Origin: Amphibalanus amphitrite
Taxonomy: Eukaryota > Arthropoda > Thecostraca > Balanomorpha > Balanidae
Assembly: GCF_019059575.1 (NCBI RefSeq)
Contig: NW_024881848.1
Span: 186,001 to 250,000, forward strand
Direction: 5' to 3'
DNA: 64,000 bases
Within the stretch, counting starts at the first letter, position 1. Each line of letters starts with the position of its first letter. The position numbers and the translations under genes are program-made. Shown here one piece after another: positions 40,001-52,000 of the stretch. The notes under the pieces were generated by a model. The model was given only the letters and a program-made list of their open reading frames with translations, searched no databases and was not told the DNA's origin.

Positions 40001-43000
40001 CTTACATACATGAATGATCTATGATGGCGTTAGATTTAAAGCATGTTTACATGCTTTGGCGAACGTTACTATCCTGAAAGTGTGTATGGGACCGAGACTG
40101 GAACACCATCAAAGATACCTCACCGGTGTGTCTCAGCTAGATCCCAAACATAACACTCCATGAGTTAAACACCTGTCGCAATATCTCAAGGACACTTCCA
40201 AACATTTACATTCGGAGTCTTTCTCCTCTGTTATCATTGGTGCAGACTGCAGATAGCTTATGTATGTTAAAGTAGACATGAACCAAGGCTGTGGATTCGA
40301 CGCATCGCTTCCGATCGTTCTTTGTTTGCGGTGTTGAACTTTGGTGGTTTTAAATGGATGGTGTTAACTGCCACACTTTTGACACAGTGTTACTTCTGGA
40401 ACGTCGTTGTGTTAACCCGCTGACAATAACTAAGTTGTGGCACTCACAATATTTATCGTAAAATTGTTTGATCTCTGGTGACGGCGCCATTCAGCCAGCT
40501 TTGTAACTGCATTGGCGGCGACATTGACATGAGGAGAACATCTCGGTTTATCGAGCTGGAGCAGAAAGAGGCGCAGTCATATCCAAATCTACCGTTCGTC
40601 ATCATGGCGTTATATAGCTGCGTCTTGAAAATATCCAGAGAAAAATAAGCTAGCCTATTTTATAGTTTTTTATTGCTTCCATGCATCTATTTTTTAATGA
40701 ACAATGGAAGGTTACTTGATGTCTATTTGTAGTACTCGACAAGAGCATATAAAATATATGATAACTGGGTGCTACATTCGTGCGTTCCAGAACTCTCGTG
40801 TTGCCCTTATCTATAGGACATCTTTCCCTCCTTTCCCTGTCATTTTAGCACACAAGTATCTCTAAACCGTTTGTCATGGTGTATAGGTATGTTAAATACA
40901 TATACCGGACAACATTATTACACTCTAACCGACGCCCACACCCGGTTACCAATGGCACAGAATGGACATTTCACGACCGCCGTTACGGCTGTTCTCGACT
41001 TGTTTATATGCAGCGCACACTGGGACCAGGCTCGTATCTTTCCCGGAAAAAGGTGGACGGCCGGCGCCGCAATCCCCAACGGATTCCACAACACTATGTA
41101 GCTACAAAACTATATAGTTTTCTTTTTGGCCGGGCCGACTAAATATTGAATAGGTATATTCATAGACTTATTTAAATAGTCTACATAGAGATAGGTATAT
41201 ATAGAGAGGAGTCTGTGGTATGTTGTATCGCACACACAAAATCAAAGCATGACAATCATCGCACCATGCAACAAATGCCTATTCCCTAGTGCCTACGTCA
41301 ATACCATAGTCGAGTAATCCAGGGATGCCCATGCGGTCATGCGCTATCCTTTACGTCTTCAGCCTGTGATGGCAAACGCGTGTCGCACTGCCCATTTCAG
41401 TTCAGCATGACTTGTTAAATGATTACATCTCGCTGCCAATGTCAATGTCAGACCATCCACAATGGATAGCCACTACAATACACCGCCAAGCGATGCCTCA
41501 CGACATCGCACTATTCGTCGTCCAGTTGAACCGTTTCGTAATCGAACCGTAGAATGATTAACCAAATAATAAGTTGAGCGCGGACTCCGCTAGACTTATA
41601 TTTCTTTCGTCCCCAATCGCTGCGAATGATCGTAATTTTCCTGAAGCGCATTTGAACAGCTCAACACGTTACATAATTGCAGGCTGCATAACTCCGCTTG
41701 AATATACATCTATGAATGCTGGAATATGTTGTTTGTCTTTGTTAGGTGGGTACTAGGAGTGATAACATTAGGCAAATATTCTACTCAATGTTCATTGTAC
41801 ACCGTTCATTACATAACAGGCATTATGACGATTTCATTTCATTTGACTCTACTTTTAACAGTAGAATTCCAAGAAGGTACGAATGTCATGGGCATAAGAT
41901 CATCATTGTGCAACGCTGATGACGACCTAACCACCTCTTTATCCCCTAAGCCAGTCGCTATAATTGGGGAAAAGGTGGCCGAGCGATCGTGACAGACGCT
42001 GCAAATATCGAGCAAAATATCTTCTCTCTGTCGTCTGAGGGTCGTGAGGACAGTTCCTGTTGTTGGTATAACTTGCTGTCTGTCCTTCATATGGCAGCCG
42101 GTATTCGATGTGCCCATCTTCGGGGGTCTCGGAGGCTTAATGTCAATGATCTGCATTTTCACGACCTCTTGGTTTTCTATCTCGGGGGGGGGGGGGGGGA
42201 GGGGCTAGCCATTCCACGAGTACCGTGTGGGATGGCGTTGCTTACTCTAATCTTTGTTGACATTTCTTACTTTTGGAAAGCTGACGCTTACTCTATGGTT
42301 GCATGAGAAGCCCACCAATGTCACTTACATATCACACGTCTACGCAATGTCCTCTGCAAAACCTATGAATGCGGGTCAACGCTGGACGACACCTGTCAGG
42401 TGTCCTTATCCATTTCAAATTGGAATTGGAATGACAGGTAAAACTGAATGCACGACAGTTGAGGCCCGAACCACTATCGGAGGAGCATCTGCCGATCATT
42501 GGAGCTATCTGCACTAAATCAAATATTGTTTTTTCGTACTGGCAGACTGACGGGTAGCGTGCAGGGAAACTGGACGAAGCAGGCACAACGGTCCACCTCC
42601 ACGGTCATTCCAGGACACAGCGGGGCCCCGCCGCAGGCCCTGTGTCGGCCCCCAGTGACGTATAAATACCGGCAGACCTGTACCGCGTCACCACATGTTT
42701 TGATAAGGCCTGATGAGACGGTATGCATGTGCACTAGGCAGACGTCACATACAAATAATGAACACTGCTCATGTTATAAACATTCGAATACCAGGAAAAC
42801 GAGTATATTTATATAATCTAGGTAATAAATGGATGATTCAATTAATCTTCACAAATGAGTCACCTTGGATTAGTGTCGGCAGTTGCCATTTTTTATAGGT
42901 AGTAGAAATTCCGACAAATTGATGACTCAACGGAGATGGAGGTGGAAGATGACATCGATAACAGCAGTGAGAACTGCGAACGCCCTATCTTTCTAGTTGA

Positions 43001-46000
43001 GGTTTATTTGCCATTGGGTCTACAGTGCAGGGATATTTCTATCTCGCACTCCTCTGAGATGCAAAGATAAGAATTTGTTATCTCTGCATCCCTCTGAGAT
43101 ACAAAGATAAGGTCTCGAGGGTTCATAGCCAAAAATCAAGAGTTCAAGTGATCATGGGTCAATAACCGAACGACATTTTTAATGGCTGTTTATGGATGAA
43201 ACTTATGAAATAGGAACAAACTACTCTGAATCTATTTTAACATAGATGAATACATTTAATTATAATATTTAATTAATTAAGAATAAACCTCAACATAGAA
43301 AGATATAGGATTCCTCATGGCCCACTCGTGGAAGATCGGATATCTTTTCCTCACGTGTTACAGAAAAACCTCGCTCCTTCGTCGCTCGGTTTTTCAGTAA
43401 CCCGCTTGGAAAAGATATCCTTATCTTCCACTCGGAGCCATGAATAATCCTCTATATCTGCGATCAATTATTTCATTTGAAGCCGACCGGCACTGCACCT
43501 GCCGGATCAGAAAATATCGGTACATTTGTCCGTATATGACATTGAACAGCAGAAACTATGAAAATAAGATATTTGCTGATCACTATGATCTGTGAATCGC
43601 GACTAAATTTTTCCTTCAAAGATTGTAGAGTTTTTAAAGAGTCCCACAGTAGTGAGTAGGTACTGCAATTGTCACAATGGCGATATGAGATTAAACATCA
43701 TCCAGGTCTGTCATACGTTTGTTTAAAGTGACACAGGAACCTGCCATCAAACGCAGAGAAGAGAACGGCTATTCAGGGCACTGGACAGTGACGGTATATC
43801 ACGTGCCAGCGTCACAGTTCAGTCTCATACCGACCAAACAGTCACAATGAAGGACTGCAGGAGAGCACATCGTCCAGTTTTTGTTGCCCGGGTGAGGCTG
43901 GTGCCGGCCTCGATCCGCGACGCAGGGCACAGTTCCATTGCAGACTCTCATCTCAGAAACGCGGTCTGGTCTGGTAAATTCCGGTCTGCCGGGCCCATCC
44001 TGGGGTGTTTTTAGTGCGAGTTTCTGGGGAGGGGGAGCGGCAGGCGGGTGCGCATTGCGCAGCGCTCACTCATCGCCAGAGCTCTGGCTCACTTGTGGCG
44101 CTGTTCCAGTCAGCAGAGGCCACATTCTGGGCTGACTGTGGTGCTGTTGGGGCCAGCCGGGATCACATTCTGGGCCTACTGTGGCGCTGGTTCAGCCAGC
44201 AGCCCCGGACACTCGGTCGTATCTGGGGGCTGGGAGTCGGTGCTGCTGCGGCCTGCCGTCCGTTTGTGAGCCTGCGTAAACAGCTCTCCGTGGTCGACAG
44301 ACACAGCGCGCCTCACAGCGGCACCCTGCCGGGCCTACAGCCACACATTGCCCAGAGTTTGGGACGAGGGACGGCGGAGCTGGCTGCTGCGCCAGTTATC
44401 TGGCGCACCAAAGAACTGACTACACCAGTGCTCGGCCATGTTGAATTACTTACTGGGTAGGAGCGACGAGGGAGAACAAAAGCATACGGAAATCTAAGCG
44501 AGATGGTGTTGGACAGTTGACAAACGCAAGTCGCCATGGCGCTGCTGGCGCAGAATAGTCGCCCTCTCAGCATCAGTTCAGAGGAACGATCGGAAATGGT
44601 TCGATTCCTAACGTCCCCGTTCCCCGGTGGTCCCTAAAAAGGACTTAGAATCACAACCAGCTTTAACATACAATATCTGTACTACTTCTGTCCTATGTAG
44701 CTGTCGTAAAGCAGACCACTGACCACTGGGGCATTCCACGATAGATCGTACCACTTTTTTCCAATTTGACACCCTCATCTCTCGGAATTTGACGAAAATT
44801 GGTCTCAGGGGTAATCAGGGGCTCTGAATCTACCTGTAACAATTTCAGGCTTATCAGATAAGTATTTTTTGAGTTATGGCGTATAACATTTTTTGGATCT
44901 TGCTTTGCAGCGCTAAGTTTGGCGGGCTGTAACTCTAAGACGGATTATTCAAATGCCAAATGTTAGATAACATTGAACTTGCAATGAAACAGAGATTAAT
45001 ATGTATTTTTAAAATTTCGAAAAATACGCTATTTTTGATATATGACATATCGAGTTTTCTTTCATTTGTATTTTTTAGACTTTGGGACCAAATTTTTTTG
45101 AATTTTTATTTCTTTAAAAAGATATTTAGCTCATTGTTAAGAAGTGTTCAAAAAATTAGGAAGGTGTTCTTTCTATAAATGTATTTATTTTACGTCACGA
45201 TAACGGTTTCGAATAGTGATTTTGGGAGGGGAGCTTACAAATGGCGTGGTAAAGCTGCCTAGTGACATCACGGGTTACTGAAATTTCAATTGAAGTCTTA
45301 GTCATCTGAAAAAATGAAAAGAGGGTTCATCCAACCCTCTTTCCTATAAGCGCGAGAGTGAAAAAGGCTGTTTGGTTCTGACATTGTTTTGGACGCCAAT
45401 GACCATAGCTGTCCGAGATAAAAGTTACAGGACGCATACATGGTGTCCTCCAGAGGTCTCACAACTTATATATCTGGGAATTTTTGAAGGTCACATGAGT
45501 CACGTGACATCACTGTTATAAGTCAATGGGGAAATATAAAATATGTTATTTTGGCGCCGATAATGATCTAAAACTATCTCACGTACATGGTATCGTGATT
45601 TCATGCACTCCTTGCAAAGTCCAATGTTTCACTTTTGCATTGTTAACCTTGCGTGACGTCATTTATGACGTCACTAGGGTCGTACGAGTTTTTCGTCAAT
45701 AACTCCCGATCAAATTGAGCTAGAGAGTCGGGAAAGCCACCAATAGACTCGGGAAGACCTTCCGAATCGAATGATATGCCATATGATACCCTTTGCCCAG
45801 CTTCGTGACCTGAGGGGCTCTGACCTGACCTTGACCCGAGGTCAACTACTTAAGTTGACCTCACCCTAACAAAAAGCATACCATTCGACGCACCTGAGCT
45901 AGGCGAACACAATGATGCCAAAATCGCGGCTCTGCGGCCATTTTTTGCGAAGTTATTCACTAAAAACCGAACCCGTAACTTCAGTCACTTGACGACCTCA

Positions 46001-49000
46001 GACGCTACCGGTTAACCTGAGACCTTAAAATTGGGTACCAATCGCTGCGACTTGTAACGGCACACACGTTCGTTTTTTCCGCGAGGCTCTACCTCTATTA
46101 GAAGCAAAACGGCGTGCTGGGGTCGTATCAACCCCTCCGAAACCCATTTTGTTTGCGGGAAAATGAGGAACTTATAGAAAGAACACCTTTCTAATTTTTT
46201 GCATGTCGATTTGCAATGACATGAAGTTTATTTTGAAAAATAAAAATGTGAAAAAATTTTGGTCCCAAAAGTCATTAGAGGCAAATGAAAAAAGATTAAG
46301 GTTTTTGTTCAGCAATCAAAATTTTTCTTTATAATTTTTAGAAAGTAATATCAATTTTTGGTTCATCGCAAGCTTAGTGTTGTTTCCCGTTTGTTGGTTG
46401 CATAACCCGTTCTTGAGTTATAGGCCATCAAACTCACCGTTACAAACCGAAGTTAAAAAAATGTAATGCAATATAACTCAAAAAGTTTTGATCTTAGAAG
46501 TCTGATGTTTTGCCAGGCGTCTTTGGGGCCCATGATTACCCCTAGGACCGATTTTCATTAAAATCTGAGAGATGAGGGTGACGGGCCTGGTACGATCTAT
46601 CGTGGAATGCCCCCACTAGCGACTGCGGTAATCTATCTCGCGACATACATTGTCTAATTGTAGGCCACGAGGAGTAAAGAAGACCTTTTTGGATGATCCG
46701 GTAACCTGGCGAATGAGAAATACATAAAGTACTAGGTAATAATTTACACAGACATCCTAAAGAACAGGGTTGTGCTTGACTCATGAGTCGAGTCAGAGAT
46801 TTGACTCAACTCTGACTCAGATGAGTCAGGTTTGAGTCGAGTCGGATAAAATGTTGAGCTGTTGAGTTGAGTCAGAGTTGAGTCAGACAAAAATATTAAG
46901 GTGTTGAGTTGAGTCAGAGTTGAGTCAGTAAAATAACTTTTGACATTGAGTTGAGTCAAAAACATGAGTCAGCTGACTCATCTTTCTAGAAACAATCTAT
47001 ATAAGCTTTTCATTCTCCCCCCGCTTAACAACTTCGGCCTGGCCCTGCTGCCGGATTTTTTTCACCCCCCCCCCCTGCTCAACAACTTTTTTATCGGAGT
47101 CAATTGTGAGTCAACACACTTGACTCAACAACAAATTTGAGTCAAGTTTGAGTCAACTCATATTTTCATTGAGCCGCTTGAGTCATTAGTCGAGTCAAGG
47201 GGAAAAAATCAGCTTCTTGTTTGAGTCAGAGTTGAGTCAGGGCTTTCTGAAGTTGAATGATGAGTCGAGTCGGCAATTTTTTTTGAGTCGAGCACAACCC
47301 TGCTAAAGAACATGAACTGCACGGCATTTGTAAAGCTTCCAGGTTAAAAATAGCGCGCTTATATCACAGTTTCGGCATTTGCAGCTTATTGTCCAAGTCA
47401 AGACCGACAGAAGCGCTTGTCATTCGGCCACGTCACTGTTCAATCAATTTTAAACAGCAGTTTGTAGGGAGAAGGGATGTGAATCATTGCTGACCTGTGG
47501 GGTTTCACATACCTATGCTACTGATCGTTCCTCAAGTGCACAGCTGTTGATCAGCTATTGATGCGCTTCTTGTTTACATGTGCTGATAGTTTTCTGGTTA
47601 ACTCATACCATTGCATTCCTATTTTGCATAGAGGCATCTCAAAAGAGGAATGATAAACGGTTTGACTTCTACATTCTGCAACGATTAGATAATATAAGCC
47701 GTAAGTGAACGGTTATAACTACATAGCAAAACAATCTGAAATACTTGGCAGCATTGAGCGAATGCCAAAGTTGCCTGGTGCCGCGGTTTCATTCCGTACC
47801 CATCGTGTCACTTCGTAGTTCAATGTGACGTTAGATCTAAAGAGTTTATGCTGGAGATGATGCGCCAGCTAAAACAGATGGCCCGAGCTGTGTACACAAT
47901 AAACACATCGGAAAAGGGAGCCCTGACGTGCGGCAGGCGCCAAGGCTCAGCTCAAGGTTCACGCTGTCACCGGCGACATTTTGATGCATTGAAAACAAGT
48001 CGTGAGCTCTGATGTTTGAAGGGATGCCGCGTGTTTAGCTTTGGGCAAAGTTATTGAGGGCATCTCATGGGATCTTTTGTCCGAAATTCTTGGGAAAACT
48101 GCACGTGCTGATAGCTCGTCATGTTAGACGGCCATGCTCGATGAGGAAAGTAATGCACTCATAATGCATAATGCAAGACCAAAGCCACATTAGAACTTAT
48201 CGTGCAAACATATCTGCCCGCTTTAATTGCTTTCCTACAATTAGAGAGAAGAGGCACCGTTAGAGGGAAAAAACGAGAAGCGGAATCAATGCTGACATGA
48301 TAAATTTCAGAGGTTCAACTCCGTGTGGCGAATGGTCAACCCAAATGCCTTGAGCAGTCTCAACACGGCGACATCCTCTCTCTGGCCTCTGGGCTGACTC
48401 TGCCGATCTGGAGCTATGGGACAAACAGTCCCGCGAAGGACTGAAGAGAATTTGTATATTTTGCCTCAACCACTGAACCGCCAACTGTTCCCAGGCAGAT
48501 CTGGTCCCTTGCGGGGTCACTGCTCAGGTTTAGAACTCCTGTGTAAATCTCGCATTCCACCCTGCACATCGCACCATTCATGTGTCACGTGAACTCCCCT
48601 TCATAAAGGCGCAGTTGGGTGCCGATGTCTGACACAGACATCACGTGAGGCAGTTATCTGTCCCGTCACTTCAAACGGGCACTGACAACCATGGCTCCCC
48701 ACTGTGTCACGTGATCCCGTGACTCTCCCCGTTAGCAGTAGTCACACGTCATGCATGCGGTCAGCGATTGGTTATTGGCGACACCGGTCGGTTCAAGACC
48801 ACCGGGCGAGTCCACATACCGGCACGGTTTCCCACGTATTGTTGCGTCAGACTCTCCCGAAGAGCACCACCGGCGGCACGAGGGGGCGGTCTGACGAGCC
48901 GATTCCGCGGATATGGGAGCTGCAATCGGCGGCGGCGACAGTTACACCGGCAGATCTGGTGGTGCATGTCAGCGGTAGACTGTCGTTCAGTGCGGCCTAG

Positions 49001-52000
49001 CTGCTGCAGCGGTGGACCGCAGTGAGCCGTCAGGACTGGGACGGCCGGCAGTGCTCCCTTGCCACCATCAGCCGCCACTCTGGAGCTCGGTAGTCTGGCT
49101 TGTGTGTGCCGCCGCTGGCTGACCCGTCGTGACACGCAAACACACGTCTAGAGGGTGTCTGGTGGCCGTCGGGTCGCGACAGAACGGAGGCGGAAGACGT
49201 TTTTCTGTCCCCCGCGGATGCTTTTCAGTTGAGCAGGCGGCTCGCTCGTGAGCTCGGCCAACTGAGGACCCGGAGTGGCTGACTGGCTGAGCGGCAGGCG
49301 TGCAGAGAGGTGCTGGTTTATCGATCAGAAGTCAGTGGCGGAAGGTAATTGTTTGGAAGCTAAAGTTGAAGTGTGATTCAAAGTGACAGTGCGGTAAGTT
49401 GGCTGGAGAGACGCGAACCGTTCGAACCAGACGAAGGACCGAGCGTGCGACTTTTACTGAGCGACACTGACTGGCTGACTGCTGCTCTTCGGTCACTTCT
49501 GAGCCCTCTTCACCAGAACTGCGTAGCTGTTTCCCAGTTCCATCATACCTCGGATTCGGCCTACAACGTTTCAATTGAGTGAGGCATTGTTCGGCTATCA
49601 TTGACAGCAGCGGAACAGGTTAATATACGACAGGATTCGGCGTATATCTGCTCACCGAGCGCATCCGACATTTCTGCGTGGATTGCTGGTATAGGACGGG
49701 TTTTCCAGTCGGCGTCGAGTGTTTCTGAGACAGAGAGACGCCGGTCAGCTCAGTCGTGTGGTTTACCCTCGCCGTGCCGGTCGTATCCCAGCCATGCCGG
49801 TCCGCAGTCGGTGGCACTCAAAGTACAGGCCGGTGCCGGCTCGAGCCAGGCCGGCCTCAGCCCAGGCTCGAACCCGGCGTCCGACGGTTGCTGCCGCCGC
49901 CGCCGCCTCCGTCGCCGCCGCCGTGGTACACGCACCGACCTCTAGATGTCAGGAGGGTCGCGGTGCGGCGGCTGGAGCAGGCGGCGGCGAGCAGCGTCCG
50001 CCGACCTCCATCCAGTGGCAGCAGAGACCGGCCGAGTGCCGCAGTCCGGCCCGAGCTCGGGCCATGCCCGACCAGGGCGGTCGGCGCTCGCCGCCGCGAC
50101 CTCGTCACCAGCGGAGCGCGGCGCGGCGCGGCCTGCGCGGGCTCCTCGGTACCGACCGACGCAGCCGAGATGGACAGGAAGAGGGCCCCGCGGCGCCCCC
50201 GGCGGCCGACGGTCGTCAGTCGCCGCCACCCCCGCCGCGGATCGAGCGCCGCGTCTCCGACAGTAACCCGCTGCGCTGCATGTACCCGTGGGCCTCCGAG
50301 GGGCTGCTCTCCACACTGGACGACTTCGGCGTGTTCCTACCGGGGGCCGTCAGCGACAGCGACCTCTCCGGCGGCGGCGGGGGTAGCAGCGAGACCCGGC
50401 GGACCTCCCTGCGTCCTCCGCGTCTCAGACTCTCCCTGAGCCTCCCGCGGCGCCCCTCCGAGTCGAGCTCGTTCCGGCGCAGCTCGGAGCTCATCAACAG
50501 CGCCGTCGAGTTCGCTCCGTTCACTACGTGTACCGAGCAGGAGCTGACCGAGTGGCGGGCCGCTGCCGCCCGGCACGCACCGCCCCCGCCCCCGCCGCCG
50601 CCGCCGCCCCCGCCCGTGCAGCTCAATGTGCCAGAGACGGTGGCCCCAGTGGTGGACGTGTGTGCTGGTCTAGTGTCGCTGACTGTCGGTCTGCAACCGT
50701 CAGCGACTGCGCCCTCGGCGCCGCTCCTGGAGGCGGCGCTGCGCCCCGTGGCCAGAGTGTGCTCAGGCCTGGCGGCATTCACCGCCCAGAGGACGCCGGA
50801 GGGCGGAGAGACACCAGGAGAGGATGGCGAAACTTCAGTGGAGGACAGAGCAACGTCGAACGGGCAGAGCTCTCCACATGTCCCGGCACAGACCACATCA
50901 GAGACTCAGGAGGGAGACAGATGCGGTCAAATCACTCCTGAGACGGCCCGAGGGGTGCCTGTTGTGGTGGAGGTGACCCCTCCCAGTGAAACAGACCGCC
51001 CTGACGGTCCGGGACAGGTGAAGGACGCCCTCCCGGCTCGTACCCGCAGGAAGGCGTTCATCTACCTGAACCAGGTGAGGAAGGATAAACCGGGGCGTCC
51101 CTGGGGTCGGTGACCTTCACACCGGCCTTCACAGGTTCAGGGTCAGGGTCGACAGGGGACGGGCATGATATGGATGTCGCCAGCGGAGGCAGGCCCTGAA
51201 AAGTTGTAACTGCATTGGCGTGGTCTTTTACGTGTAGTTAGATTGAGTGGGCACGATAAAACCGAACTTAATAAGTATCTAAGGACATTTTTTAATGTGT
51301 TGTTTTTAAAATATTCAGCAGAAACTGCATCACTATTGGCCTAACATATCTGGCTTTACGGCAACCCGTCCGACCGTAAATGAGGTGACTGATGAGACCG
51401 GGTGGGGAGGGGAGGGGGGAGGTCACAGTAACCGCTGGGTTGCGCCACTCTGAGCTCTGTTCAGCGTTCGTTGCGGATTGGACGTTTTACTTTTAACGAT
51501 ACGGTAGAGTGCGCTGAGGTAGGGGGATGCCGCTAATCCGGCGATAATAAGCATCAGTAAGAGAGTAAGAGCTTAGGGCATTAGGGGTGCAATGTCATCC
51601 GCTTCCTATACCCTCAGACCGGCCCATCCTAACTTTGATCACCATGATCCGCGCTGACGGGTCACCACACCACACAACCGCGGTTGTCACCCCTAGCTCT
51701 GCGCAGGTGTATTTTTGGCCTTGGTGACCGTTTGAATGGCTGGACAGGGTGCTATCCCGAGCGAGCGATAGTATTGCCTTCAAACTGTTCTCACTTTTGT
51801 CGACATATGAATCATCCAGTAAGTGAGTGTGACTCTCTGTTTCCACGCATTGTTTTTCACTGCAAACCTGTCTATTGTCGTTTATCGGCGCTAGTAACTG
51901 GTATGACCTTCCTATGACGTCACGTGTGCACCATTTCACCCCGTATTGTTTCGCATTGAGAACGGGCCCGCTTACCATAACAAAACGAACACAGGAAGGC

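Noticed and set aside
42661..42720. TATAAATA followed by a short open frame, possible promoter
   Set aside because: No donor or conserved exon follows within reach.
44580..44625. GGTTCGATTCC resembling a tRNA B-box
   Set aside because: No matching A-box or cloverleaf upstream. No tRNA or rRNA gene was found anywhere in the window.
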